A DNA stretch of 64,000 nucleotides from Aphelidium insulamus (Eukaryota; Aphelidiomycota; Aphelidea; Aphelidiaceae), in NCBI GenBank assembly GCA_036784855.1, contig JAZDSV010000004.1, positions 186,001 through 250,000 of the forward strand. Reading direction: 5' to 3'. The translations under genes were made by a program, and so were the position numbers. Shown here piece by piece: positions 1-12,724 of this stretch (its first letter is position 1; every line of letters begins with the position of its first letter). Under the pieces are notes generated by a model. The model did not search any database and was not told the origin of the DNA. It worked only from the letters and a program-made list of their open reading frames with translations.

Positions 1-1119
1 AAATGCATTTTTAGTCATCGATAATATCAGGATAGAACGTACGAAAAATCTTCGCGCTTTACTTGGTGGGGAAGCTCTGTGTAGGCCAGGCTTCAGCTTG
101 GAGTCGACAAGCGTTAATTGTGCGTTACTACTTGGTCCGACCGGTGACAGTGCACCGCGCTTTGTGCGTTCTTGTTGCATGCTAGCAAGATATGACTTTA
201 TACTACAACTTTTTGTGCCCGCTTACGCTTCAAAGAAGGAGTTGGCCTCATTCATCTTGACTGTTTCTTCATTCATCTTGCGCAGCCACCGCTCGACAAG
301 TTGGGCATTCTCCGATGTGAGCGTCTTTACTTTCTCGTCCAGCTTGCCCACTTCCAGCTGCAAAGTAGATAATTCATCTTGCAGCAGCTGTCGGCAATGT
401 TAAAACCGTATGTAGATCAGATATCATGCAAACCTGGATGGCACGATCCTTCTCGCCCACCAATGTGGCCAGATCTGTTTTACGCTGTCCAAGAGTTCGC
501 AGTTGGTCGGTCAGCGTCAATATCCTAAATCATTATTTCTTGCAACACAAACATCGTGGATAGAAGAATGTACAGGTTATAGAAGCATATGTAAAAGTAC
601 GCACGCATCATCCTTGGCCGTGAGATCAGCTTGCAGTTGTTGCACGCGGTCTGTGAGATCAATGACACGCTGCGCATGCTGGCTCTGCGTGCGGTAGAGC
701 TGCGTCTGCTCACTGGCGAGCCGTGCAATCTCCTCGTCGCGCTGCTGGATGGTGGCGCGCAATGAGCGCTCCGTGTCGTCACGCTGCCTCTGTCTGTCGG
801 CGCTGCAGTAATCACCATCAGATTCTCGGTCAAAGTGTGAACTGTGGCTAATGACGCGCCTCTCGTCGTGATGGCCGCCAGATGTGTCGGCGGAGGACGC
901 GCGTGGCACCACCTGCAGCTTCAGGTGCGCCACCTGGTCCTCCAGCTCGGCGGTACGATCGGCCAAGTACGCGCACTGCGACTGCAGCTGGTCGTTGGCG
1001 TCAAACAGATCGCGATGTTGGTGCCACTGCAAACGGTCACGCGCGGCAAGGCGCTCAGTGAGGGTGGTCAGCCATGCGGGCGGTGTCGAGACGGTTGTCG
1101 CCGCGACTTCTTGCTGCAT
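1..1119 (-). CDS. ATG16: Autophagy protein ATG16-like, N-terminal part (cut by window edge)
   Basis: ATG16 binds ATG5-ATG12 and directs LC3/Atg8 lipidation at the phagophore. Exons run 605-1119, 434-524, 227-387 and 181 to the left edge, all joining in phase. The first 30 residues carry the ATG5-binding type segment (PAWLTTLTERLAARDRLQ), followed by a long coiled coil with VIDLTDRVQQLQ, close to the animal ATG16L VIDLNNQMQ stretch. Exon 3 ends in a coiled coil with ENAQLVERWLRKMNEE, matching the ENQELVTRWM segment of the family. Animal-type ATG16L continues into WD40 repeats; the reading frame is still open at position 1, with a possible splice donor just before the edge, so a WD40 part would lie outside. 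Identification comes from remembered family motifs. Confidence 0.8.
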
Positions 1120-1405
1120 TTCACTGTTACACTCGTTGTTGCGACAGCGGGTGGCAGCATTGTCTGTGGATAGCCTCGGTGGATAAATAATCGCGCGTCA
1201 GTTGTCTGCGTGTGCATGTCAGACAGCCAAGTATGTCGTCTGTATAAAGAATGCTTCGACGCTGCATGAACGCATTGGAGTCCACCCGCCATATCGCCGA
1301 GTACACGTGTAAACAATTACCCCGCAATAAAGCGTGACTCACTGCTCGTCAACATCCACTCTGATCTCCTCACTGAATATACAACTACCAGAAATAATAT
1401 CTGCG

Positions 1406-1711
1406 ATGGCCATGTCTGCACTTCGCCTCGCCTCCAACGAGCGCTTCGTGTCCAATGTCGCGCATTTTGTACAGGCCGAGAGTACCACCTCTGTGCGCAT
1501 GGCAGCGGCAGCCATGGTTCAGCCGCCTCGAGTTGTGTTGTTAAATAATGATACAGCTGCTTCAATGGGGTCTGACCTCAAGTCTGACGGTGTTGACGCG
1601 GCTGGTGCAGATATGCGCGACTTCCCGGCAGCAGCCGATGATCACATCTGGTCGCCGACAAATACCACGGCATTCAATGGACTTTCTCGCGCTCTGTATC
1701 GCGCTGATTAA
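1406..1711 (+). CDS. Small hypothetical protein, 101 aa
   Basis: A single open frame starts at ATG 1406 (a second ATG follows two codons later). The N-terminus is Ala/Ser/Arg-rich and poor in acidic residues, which could act as a mitochondrial presequence, while the C-terminal half is Asp-rich. No family is recognised. It lies between the divergent-side promoter of ATG16 and the 3' end of BBS7, in a compact region where a separate small gene is plausible. Coding status rests only on the open frame; it may be chance. Confidence 0.3.
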   Translation: MAMSALRLASNERFVSNVAHFVQAESTTSVRMAAAAMVQPPRVVLLNNDTAASMGSDLKSDGVDAAGADMRDFPAAADDHIWSPTNTTAFNGLSRALYRAD

Positions 1712-1823
1712 CTTGGCTGTGGCACTGTGACACTACATGCACTGCCAGCAATATATCAAATTGCTGTACGTGTATATACAACCATGTATGTCTCTGCACA
1801 GAGGTGATATTAGCACGTGTATT

Positions 1824-4650
1824 TTACGTGCGAATTTGCTGAAAAGCAGCAGTAAGAGTATCGACTTCCACCTGTTCGGCTGACAGCAGATCCTCAATGT
1901 AGTCACGATGACGTGCAGCGCCGGTAGCGTTAAACTCGACATCACCGTGCCGGTTTCGGTGAGCCAGATACAGCTGTACCAGACGACTATAATACATCGT
2001 CATGTGCAAGACAATTTACAAGTGCCATCCTACTGTTTTAAAGTGACGTGGGCTTTTGCGTCTGCTGCGCGGGGAATTGGTAGTAAATCGTCCCATTCTG
2101 TGGGATCCAGTTCATCCCCAAATTCTCGGCGCATCGTCTGTCGCACAAATAAATTAGCCTCGCTACTAGTCACTGGGAACCACACCTCAACGGCCGTACG
2201 GATGATATCATCTTCGCCACTTTGCTTGGTGCCTCGAAACTGCTCGACTAAATGTTGGATATGCCGATTTGCCAAATCCACATCTAGATGAACTTCTGCT
2301 GATGGCTCATTTAGCTTGGACACTATATAGTCCAGAACCAAGGAATCATCGGTATAAACGATCATCCAGCTAGCATATTAGAACGTCAGTATATAATATT
2401 GCATATGCACCTTATGTCGTCTCTTGTCTCCCGAACAATTGTCACGGACGTGTTCCACAGCGAAGATACAGCAATCAGGCCTTCAGTGGAGTCCAATATG
2501 CGTATTTCAGTCGGAAATATGGGTATTGAACGCGAAAGTAGTGCAAAAAGTTTCCGTATACCCGGTGCCATCAAGCCCGTGTCGGCGGGGCAGGGGAGGC
2601 GGTATGAGTGCACGCCAGTTGTGGCCGGTATCTGATTAATTTGCGGTGCGGTGTTGTATGACGCAAATGTGGGTATGCGCAGGCTGAACTTTTCACAAAT
2701 CGGCGGATCTGTACGCGAGGCCACCATCCACACCAGTACTTCGTTGTCCACCCCATCTTGGCATTCAATCTGCACAAATACGTTCATCCACGCCATAAAA
2801 GCTTTTCAAACACACCGACAAGCACGCGGAATAAGTATAGTCATTTTTCGCTCGAACTAGCATGCCATTGCCGTGTTTCTGAGAGGTGCAAGTGAATGCC
2901 GATTTGATGCGCTCATTGCCGCCCAAAGTAACAGGTACATTGTCATCATGTTCCACAAATAGTTCCGCGATCGGATGTGTGTATGCTACGATGCAATAAT
3001 CAGCAACCACTTTGTCACCGAGTACGTGGAATTTTCCGGTGGAAATGTCGGCATTCACCTATACATGATCAGCAGTATTGAAAACAAATTAATTCGCACC
3101 TTGACCGCGGACATATATTCATCAGTGTTGTGATTGAGGCTGACATTGTCATTTGGGGATAATTCGGCCTCGAGTCGCTGATGGAGCTTTTTCAGCTCAT
3201 CCATCGACATTTTGTTCAGCTGCTCCGATGACATAGTGCTTATCTGCGACGCTCTCGCCTTGCTTTGCGTAGCTCCGCTCTCAAAACATTGGACAGTTCG
3301 CAGAGATGCCACGGATACCGAAAGCCGCTGTTCGCTATTATTAAACTCCCAACAGAACAACTTGCCGCTAAATGTGGCTACAAGTGCACCGTGCTGATGA
3401 GGCCAACACTGAGCTATCCCATCGTCAGTGAGCGTTAATTCGAAATCCATTTCATATTTTGCACTGGTGATCAGACCGACGTGTGCTACATCACTGCAAC
3501 TTTGCAGCAATGCAGCTGAAGTGCCATTATATAAAGTGCTCGTGAATCGTGACACGTGTGTAGCGGCGACATTGAAACCAGATACTTCAGTCAGTGCAAA
3601 TCTGCATTATTGGATGGGATAAGCGACATTATGGGCCCGTTATTACATGCATGCTTACCCATTGCCGTCACTCCACGTCACTGTAGCTTGACCAACTTTG
3701 CCAGCACTGCAGCTAAACCAAATGCGTATGCTATCATCGCCGTTGGTGGTTGAAGGCAAAAATGCTTCCACGCATTCAACATTATCGCCAACCAAAGATG
3801 TGTCAATGACTTGAATCTTCAAGAATATTGTAAATATTTAATCAATTAGCTCAGTACTACCTGAGCACAGTCACCATTTGTAGAGCGAACGGCACGCAAC
3901 CGACCGTCACGGCACACAAAAATAGCCGTCACCGTGTTGGCACTGGCGCAATGGAACACGGTGGCGTGGTCAATCCGCCCTGGGGCGAGTCGCTGTCCCC
4001 GCAACTCGCCGTCCACAAACACGGAATAAACATTTGGCTCCGACACGACATGCAATTGATTATCGCCCACCACCTGTTCATCAACATTAGAATGAATATC
4101 TCATAGTTGCTACTACGGCGTACACGCATCCATCGAATACGGCCCATCAGCTGTGTTTCTAGTCGAAAGAATCTTTTGCCCTATTGATACGATATAAATG
4201 CGCTCATCCTTTTCGTTACCGTTTATAAGCAAACCTTGCGAGAGTGGAAGCCCGACACGGATCCGTCTGCTGCGGCCACAAACAGTCGCGACGAAGGGGT
4301 GCCGGAAGTTGAGGCGGCGCTCACAATCAATGCTGTCACATCCGAGTCAAAATCTCCCGGCACCGTCCATGTAGCCTTTGCGATAAAAGTCATTTACGTT
4401 GTACATGAATGTAATTGCAGCTCACCGTGACTCGGCCATCGTCCGTGAGATCGGCCATGGACACTCGGTCACCGACAACGGTGTATACTGTGAATGCGGA
4501 CTGAGTGGACGCAGCGGCAGCTGTATGAGACACCACTGCCACCAGCCACGTGGCAGGGCATCCATCAGACGAGACGCTAGCCACTCGGGGCAGCCCTGTG
4601 CCACCGCCACAGATATTGTATGCCACTGCACTCCCATTACTGTTAACCAT
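1824..4650 (-). CDS. BBS7: BBSome subunit BBS7
   Basis: BBS7 is a subunit of the BBSome, the coat that moves membrane cargo through cilia. Ten exons (4426-4650, 4235-4375, 4124-4180, 3861-4073, 3659-3816, 3100-3601, 2858-3058, 2411-2769, 2034-2369, 1824-1986) join in phase to 784 codons; human BBS7 is 715. The N-terminal half is a beta-propeller with FVAAADGSVSGF followed by KGKRFFRLETQL, matching the FIAAASEIRGF and KRGKQFLSFETNL segments of BBS7. A coiled coil (LNKMSMDELKKLHQRLEAEL) follows, then the adaptin-ear-like region, and a C-terminal helical end (YIEDLLSAEQVEVDTLTAAF) resembling the end of human BBS7. I first considered Nup133; the order of blocks fits BBS7 better. It supports a ciliated organism. 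Confidence 0.78.
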
Positions 4651-4858
4651 GATGGAATCTGATTGATTGATACTAGCGAACAGGCAGAGGATTCAACGGT
4701 CTTATTAGATACATTCACTGGGAGACAGAACTATAACGGCAGTACCGCACCATAGGACAGAATGTACATGATTAAGACATTCACTGTTGGTACTTCAATA
4801 GTCAGCCAACGCTGATCAACCAATGCGGACAGTCGATCAGGGCGGTAAAGCGCCGCGT

Positions 4859-7347
<2,489 letters not shown>

Positions 7348-8786
7348 CTATTTGCTGCCGCTTAAACAGTCTTTGAGCGAACCATCTAGCGCCGAGGCGC
7401 ACAGTTCTATCTCAGTGTCACTGATGATTAGTGGCGGCACGAGGCGCACAACATTGCCACCAGCTGTGCACGCCAACACATTGAACCGCTCGCGCATCAC
7501 CTTGACCACGCTACCGGCATCACACCGGCCACTGTCCAGCTCCACGCCGGCCATCAGCCCATACACTCGCACCTCTTTAACAACGTTTGCGTGACGGCCA
7601 GCAATCTGTGACAAGCACTGTTCCAGATGCACACCCGCATCCCTGACACGGGCCAGAAACGGCGGTTGACACACGTGGTCCAGCACCGCCGATCCAACTG
7701 CACACGCCAGAGCATTGCCGCCAAATGTGGTGCCGTGGTCACCGGCACTGATCACCGGGACAACATGCGGCGCCAGTAGACACGCGCCAATAGGGACACC
7801 GGCTGCCAGTGGTTTGGCCGCCAGCATGATGTCCGGGTGGACATCGCTGGCTGCCAGATGCGCCCACATTCTGCCCGTCCTGCCCAGACCACACTGTATC
7901 TCGTCGAATATGAAGAGTAGATCGCGTTGGCTGCACAGTTCTCGCAAACCACTCAAGAATTGGGGCGTACATGCACGCACGCCGCCCTCACCCTGCACAG
8001 GCTCCACCATTACGGCAACCGTCTCATCACGGTGTGCATCCAGTGCCTGGTTATGTCTTTAACATACATATTGCTGATGCAGACATAACTCATACATACC
8101 GCTTCCACCGCTGACAAATTATTAATCGGGGCGTGATAGAAGCCAGGGACCAGTGGCCGGAATGGTTTCTGATACTTGGCATTTGGTGTGGCAGACAGCG
8201 CGCCCATTGTACGTCCATGGAACGCGCCCTCAAACGTGAGTATCTTCCAGCGGCGCTCTGAATACCGTTGTGCGCCACGTCGGCTGGAATCACCGTACAG
8301 CCGGGCAAACTTGATGGCAGCCTCGGTGGCCTCGGTGCCGCTATTGCACAGAAACACGGCCGCCTGCTGCATGGGGTGTGCGGTGGTCAGGGCATCGGTA
8401 AAATCATCGTCATTATCATCATGTCGGAACGTCGAGCGCAGCCTGTCAATGAACGGGTCGCTGTAGGCATGTCGAAATAGGTTGGATGTGTGCACCAGGC
8501 GCTTGCTCTGTTCAGCTATCGCGCTGCACACGGCGGGATGAGAGTGTCCCAGGGCCATTACGGCGATGCCGGCCGTGCAGTCCAGATACCGTTTGCCATG
8601 CGTGTCTTGCAGCCAGCACCCATCACCGCGCTCCACGACAAAGTCCTCGGGTGGCTGGTACACAGGTGGTTGACGCGCTGCTATGGTAGAAATGCCGGCT
8701 GCAGCAGATGCTGTATATGTGTGCCAGCGTGCACGAGCGGCGCCGTAAAAGTGCTGCCGGGAAATGTTGTTAACTGATCGTATCAT
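7348..8786 (-). CDS. ARG8: Acetylornithine aminotransferase, mitochondrial
   Basis: Class-III PLP aminotransferase that converts N-acetylglutamate semialdehyde to N-acetylornithine in arginine synthesis, normally in the mitochondrial matrix. Two exons (8100-8786 and 7348-8046) give 461 residues. The start at 8786 leaves an Arg/Ser/Ala-rich, acid-poor presequence of about 40 residues. Visible motifs are LDCTAGIAVMALGHSHP, FLCNSGTEATEAAIKFAR, FEGAFHGRTMGALSAT, FIFDEIQCGLGRTG, the PLP lysine region AAKPLAAGVPIGA and DHGTTFGGNALAC. The combination fits ArgD/ARG8 better than ornithine aminotransferase or GABA transaminase, though the first remains an alternative. Animals lack this enzyme, so the host is not an animal. 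Confidence 0.88.
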
Positions 8787-9261
8787 TGTGAAGTGAATGC
8801 ACTGTTGCATGTGTGCTTGACAGTCAAGGCACAAATAGGAATCTTGGACTCTAAGGAATGCATAATTATCGTAACTCTATATGTGTGTACACCACCTATG
8901 CTACGTTGTTGCAGTGGTAGTTGTGAGCAGCAGCATGCTAAAAGTTGGCATCAATATATTTTTACAATTGAACCATAATTTCGTGCAATATAGGGCACTG
9001 TCCTAGCTATCATTGAGCCGTGCAATGACCGAGAGCTTTGTTTGACTTGAATGATGACAATATGCCACTGATAACCAACTGCAAGATTATATGGGCTTCA
9101 AGTGGTGTACCGATACATGTCACAGTGAATATATGTAAATATTTGTACAAGGTATTAAATCACAATGATTAAAATGTAATCACGATGAACGTATTGTGGC
9201 TGAGAGGCAACACAGACGAGATTCCAATCCATTGTGATAATTGTACTCCACGCTATTCAAC
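8787..9261. other. Intergenic between ARG8 and BuGZ starts
   Basis: Shared upstream region of two divergent genes. AT-rich with short ORFs only; no repeat or RNA gene recognised. Confidence 0.5.
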
Positions 9262-10813
9262 ATGGGCAAGAAAAAGAAGCGCGAGCTGAAGCCTTGGTAT
9301 GTGCGCGCGTGCTTGCTCTCTCTCTCTCTCATTGTGTGTGTGTGTGTGTGCTAACTGGATGCCGCGTGCAGGTGCTTCTACTGTGAGCGCGAGTTTGACG
9401 ACGACAAGATCCTCATCAGGTGAGAGATCCGTCACGTGCATGGATCCCGGCTAACCACACGCGCTCCCTCCCCGGCAGCCACCAGAAGGCCAAGCACTTC
9501 AAATGCCCCGAGTGCAACAAGCGTCTGAACACGGCTGGCGGGATGGTCATCCACATGACTCAAGTGCACAAGCAGATCATTGACAAGTGGGTGGTCATAC
9601 AAGTGCCTCTGTAGTACACCCTCATCAACGTGTCTGTATACATTGTAGAGTGCCTAATGCCCTGCCGCACCGCGCGTCACCGCATATTGAAATATTTGGC
9701 ATGGACGGCATACCGCCGCAGGAGATGATGGCGTGGGAGATGCGTCTGATGAGTGGCGGTCAGCAGCAGCAAGATGCCAAACGTTTCCACGCCGATCCCG
9801 CCGCGCAAATGATGCCACCGCCACCCGGTAATTATGTTGCCATATTATTATTGTTATTGTTATATATTATTATTATTATTATTATTATTGTAAATTTTCT
9901 GATATGCAGGCATGCCCGCGTTTCCGGGAGCACCCGGCATGCCACCGCAGTTTATGGCCGGACAGATGCCGCCACCGCCTGGCGGGTTTATGGGTGGCAT
10001 GCCACCGCCGCATATGATGCCGCCGGGGATGATGCCGCCACCGGGGATGCCACCGCCAGGAATGATGCCTCCGCACATGCAGCAGATGATGGGGATGCCG
10101 CCTGGAATGCCGCCACACATGATGCACATGTACGGCATGGCTCCACCGCCGCCAGCTGGTGCTGCTGCATACCCGGGTATGCCGCCGCCCTCTCAACAGC
10201 AGCAATCGGTATCGACAACATCAAACGCGTCTACTGCGCCCAGTTCCGCACAGCTGTCACCCGTGTCATTCTCGCTGAGTGGACAGCCGGCAGCGGCAGC
10301 TCCACAGCAACAACAGTCATCACAGCAAGGACAGCCGCAGAGCAAGGAGGAGCAGGAGAAGCCCGCTGACTTACAGAAACTGCAACAAGATGATGCAGCA
10401 TCACCGCTGCAAGAACATCAACCACCAGCATCATCACAGCTACCAAGTTTGGCAAAGCCGCAACAGCAACAATTACATGAACATCAGCCACAAGCACCAC
10501 TGAAAACGGTGCCACCAGTGTCCACTGCGGCCGCTCCCAGCATTGTGCCGTACGTGAATCTGGGCAGCAATGGCACATCGGCACCCACGTCGGCCAACAG
10601 TCACACGGCGACAACCGCTGGCGCCACACTGCCGCCGTCAAATCCCGCCGTGCTCATCTTTGACGGCGCCGATGGTCTGTCCATGGTCAGTGGGGCGTTA
10701 TAGTAATATTGACGCACTTGGTGTTAATGCATTAATTATAGGAGGAGAAGCGCGCAATGCAAGAACAGTTCAAGCATATTGCAGCCACATGGAAGGTGTC
10801 GTTGCAGGCTTGA
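9262..10813 (+). CDS. ZNF207: BuGZ/ZNF207-type BUB3-interacting zinc finger protein
   Basis: BuGZ binds spindle microtubules and loads BUB3 at kinetochores. Exons: 9262-9296, 9372-9419, 9479-9586, 9649-9827, 9910-10685, 10742-10813. The N-terminus [20 protein letters not shown] and the second finger ([17 protein letters not shown]) match the two C2H2 fingers of the family, followed by VPNALP and [12 protein letters not shown] long Met-Gly-Pro-rich stretch (exon 5 first third) and a Gln/Ser/Pro-rich region resemble the disordered, phase-separating part of animal BuGZ. The final exon creates LSMEEKRAMQ, which fits the GLEBS motif (acidic pair in LSLEERRA) that binds BUB3. Splicing at 10685/10742 is required; without it the frame stops at 10703 and loses the motif. 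Confidence 0.93.
9863..9891. repeat. ATT microsatellite in BuGZ intron 4
   Basis: About nine ATT/TAT repeats within the intron 9828-9909. A separate short GT run lies in intron 1 near 9335-9350. Confidence 0.85.
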
Positions 10814-11286
10814 CTGCGCGCAATTAAAGTACATCTATCATGTAGTTGTTCTTGGCTTTGTTGTATAAATGTATGTGATTCCTCACTTGCATGTAAACTG
10901 CGGCAAGATGGTGCTACTAAGGATGTGGACTGATGGAGCAGTGACTTACAAACCTACAACACCCGATTCCAACTAAAAGTGACTAGAATGCCTGACAGCA
11001 ACCGCAACGACTAGTCCTCGACCGGCTCATTCCTGTGCGTGAAGTCAAATGTAAATAAAGCAGTGTCAAACTTACTAATGAAGCTGCAAGGTTTGCACAG
11101 TTGTATGATATTGCTGGTCGTGCGGCTGCCGTTTGGTCATGGTTATTCACACAGTTCGATGGAAAGACGTAAGCGGGTGCAGATACATTATCCAGTATTC
11201 AAGATACACGGCCACTTAACGCTACGGACAAATGCTTGGAAGACTTACACATCAATCAAGGACACCATTGCAGAAAAATATATAAA
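10814..11286. other. Intergenic between BuGZ and RCL1
   Basis: About 470 bp holding the BuGZ 3' end and RCL1 promoter. Short open frames exist on the plus strand but run into the RCL1 start in another frame and look non-coding. Confidence 0.5.
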
Positions 11287-12639
11287 ATGGCACCCACGAC
11301 GACGCTGCAGTTCAAGGGCGCGCCATATCTCCGCCAGCGCCTGCTGCTTGCTACCCTTACCGGCACCCCGATACGCATCACAGATATCCACGCTGATGGC
11401 GGCGGTGTCGACGATCAAATCGGTCTGCGCCCCGAGGAGATGTGTACGTGTGCTGGTTGATATACAGCTATATGTATTTATAATAATGTAATAATATCAA
11501 CCATGCAGCATTCATACGACTGCTGGAGAAGCTGACGAACGGCTCTGTGCTGGAGATAAGCTACACGGGCACCCAGCTGCGATACGTCCCCGGCGCCATT
11601 GTGGGCGGACGCGTCGAGCATGATTGCGGTGTGGAACGCGCCATGGGCTACTACTTGCCCTACGTGGCGCTGCTGGCTCTGTTTGGCAAGCGGCGGCTGC
11701 AGCTCACTCTGCGCGGCGTCACCAACGCCGAGGGTGATGTGGGCGTGGACCTGGTGCGTACCGTCATGCTGCCAATGATGCAGCGTTACGGCGTGGCCAC
11801 CGATGGCCTGGAGCTGAAGGTAGGTGCTGCTGTGCATTACATGCATCATCTTGCACTCACACAGATGACAGGTGAAGAGGCGGGGTGCACTGCCACTTGG
11901 TGGGGGTGAAGTTTATTTCGAGTGCGCGGTGGTGCGGCAACTGGCTGCCTGCCAGTTCACGGACGCCGGCCGCATCAAGCGCATCCGCGGCATCGCCTAC
12001 TGCACTCGGGTGCCACCGGCCACGGCCACACGCGTGGTAGAGTCATCACGCAGCCTCCTCAACCGCTTCATACCCGACGTGTACATCTACACGGACGCGT
12101 ATCGCGGCGCCGAGACCGGGTTGTCGCCGGGTTATGCGCTGGCACTTGTCGCGGAGTCGACTACCGGCGCACTGTCGTCGGCGGAGTGTGTGGCCAAGCC
12201 GGGTCAGTCGCCGGAAGATGTGGGGTTGACGGCGGCGCGGGCACTCTACGCCGAGATTGCCAATGCCGGTGCGGTGGACACGCGGCATCAGTGGGTGGCG
12301 CTGTTGCTGATGGCATTTGGCCCTGAAGATGTTGGCAAGGTCACTTTTGGCAAGCTGAGCCCGTTCACGTATGTTGTGCTATAATTGTTCTGTCTGTCTG
12401 TTTCTCTGTGTCTGTCACTCTGTGTCTGCTGTCTGTCTGTCTCGCTGTCTGGCTGTCTGTTCTGTCTGTCTGGTTTTCTCTAACTTGTTTGAAGAATACA
12501 ATTCCTGCGCGACTTGAAGACATTTTGCGGTACGGTGTTCAAGATACAGCCAGACAAGGATGCGACAACGGGTGCGGCCACCGTGCAGCTGACCTGCGTG
12601 GGCAATGGATACACAAATTTCAACAAGACTGCCACCTAG
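11287..12639 (+). CDS. RCL1: RNA 3'-terminal phosphate cyclase-like protein, ribosome biogenesis
   Basis: RCL1 acts in early 18S rRNA processing within the SSU processome, with BMS1. Exons 11287-11443, 11509-11819, 11872-12368 and 12495-12639 join in phase. Conserved blocks are YLRQRLLLATLTG, SFIRLLEKLTNGS, GGRVEHDCGVERAMGYYL, GGGEVYFECAV, RIKRIRGIAY, NRFIPDVYIYTD and the last-exon CVGNGYTNFNKTAT, all in RCL1 order. The cyclase-type catalytic histidine of RtcA is not seen at the C-terminus, as expected for the RCL1 branch. Intron 3 (12369-12494) is filled with TGTC repeats. It is the first of several ribosome-assembly genes in the window. Confidence 0.95.
12388..12478. repeat. TGTC microsatellite in RCL1 intron 3
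   Basis: Imperfect TCTG/TGTC repeats occupy most of the last RCL1 intron. Confidence 0.85.
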
Positions 12640-12724
12640 GCACATATATCGGCTACCAGGTGCCAATAGATGGACTGTGCCAACATGAAATGCAAGTATA
12701 ATAATCCCATACCACGTCTAGTGT

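Noticed and set aside
1824-4650. Nup133/Nup155-type nucleoporin
   Set aside because: A beta-propeller followed by helices first suggested this, but the coiled coil, ear-like region and C-terminal block match BBS7 and total length is 784, not about 1150.
9860-10205. Gly/Pro-rich minus-strand open frames
   Set aside because: Complement of the Met-Gly-Pro repeats of BuGZ; low complexity shadows.
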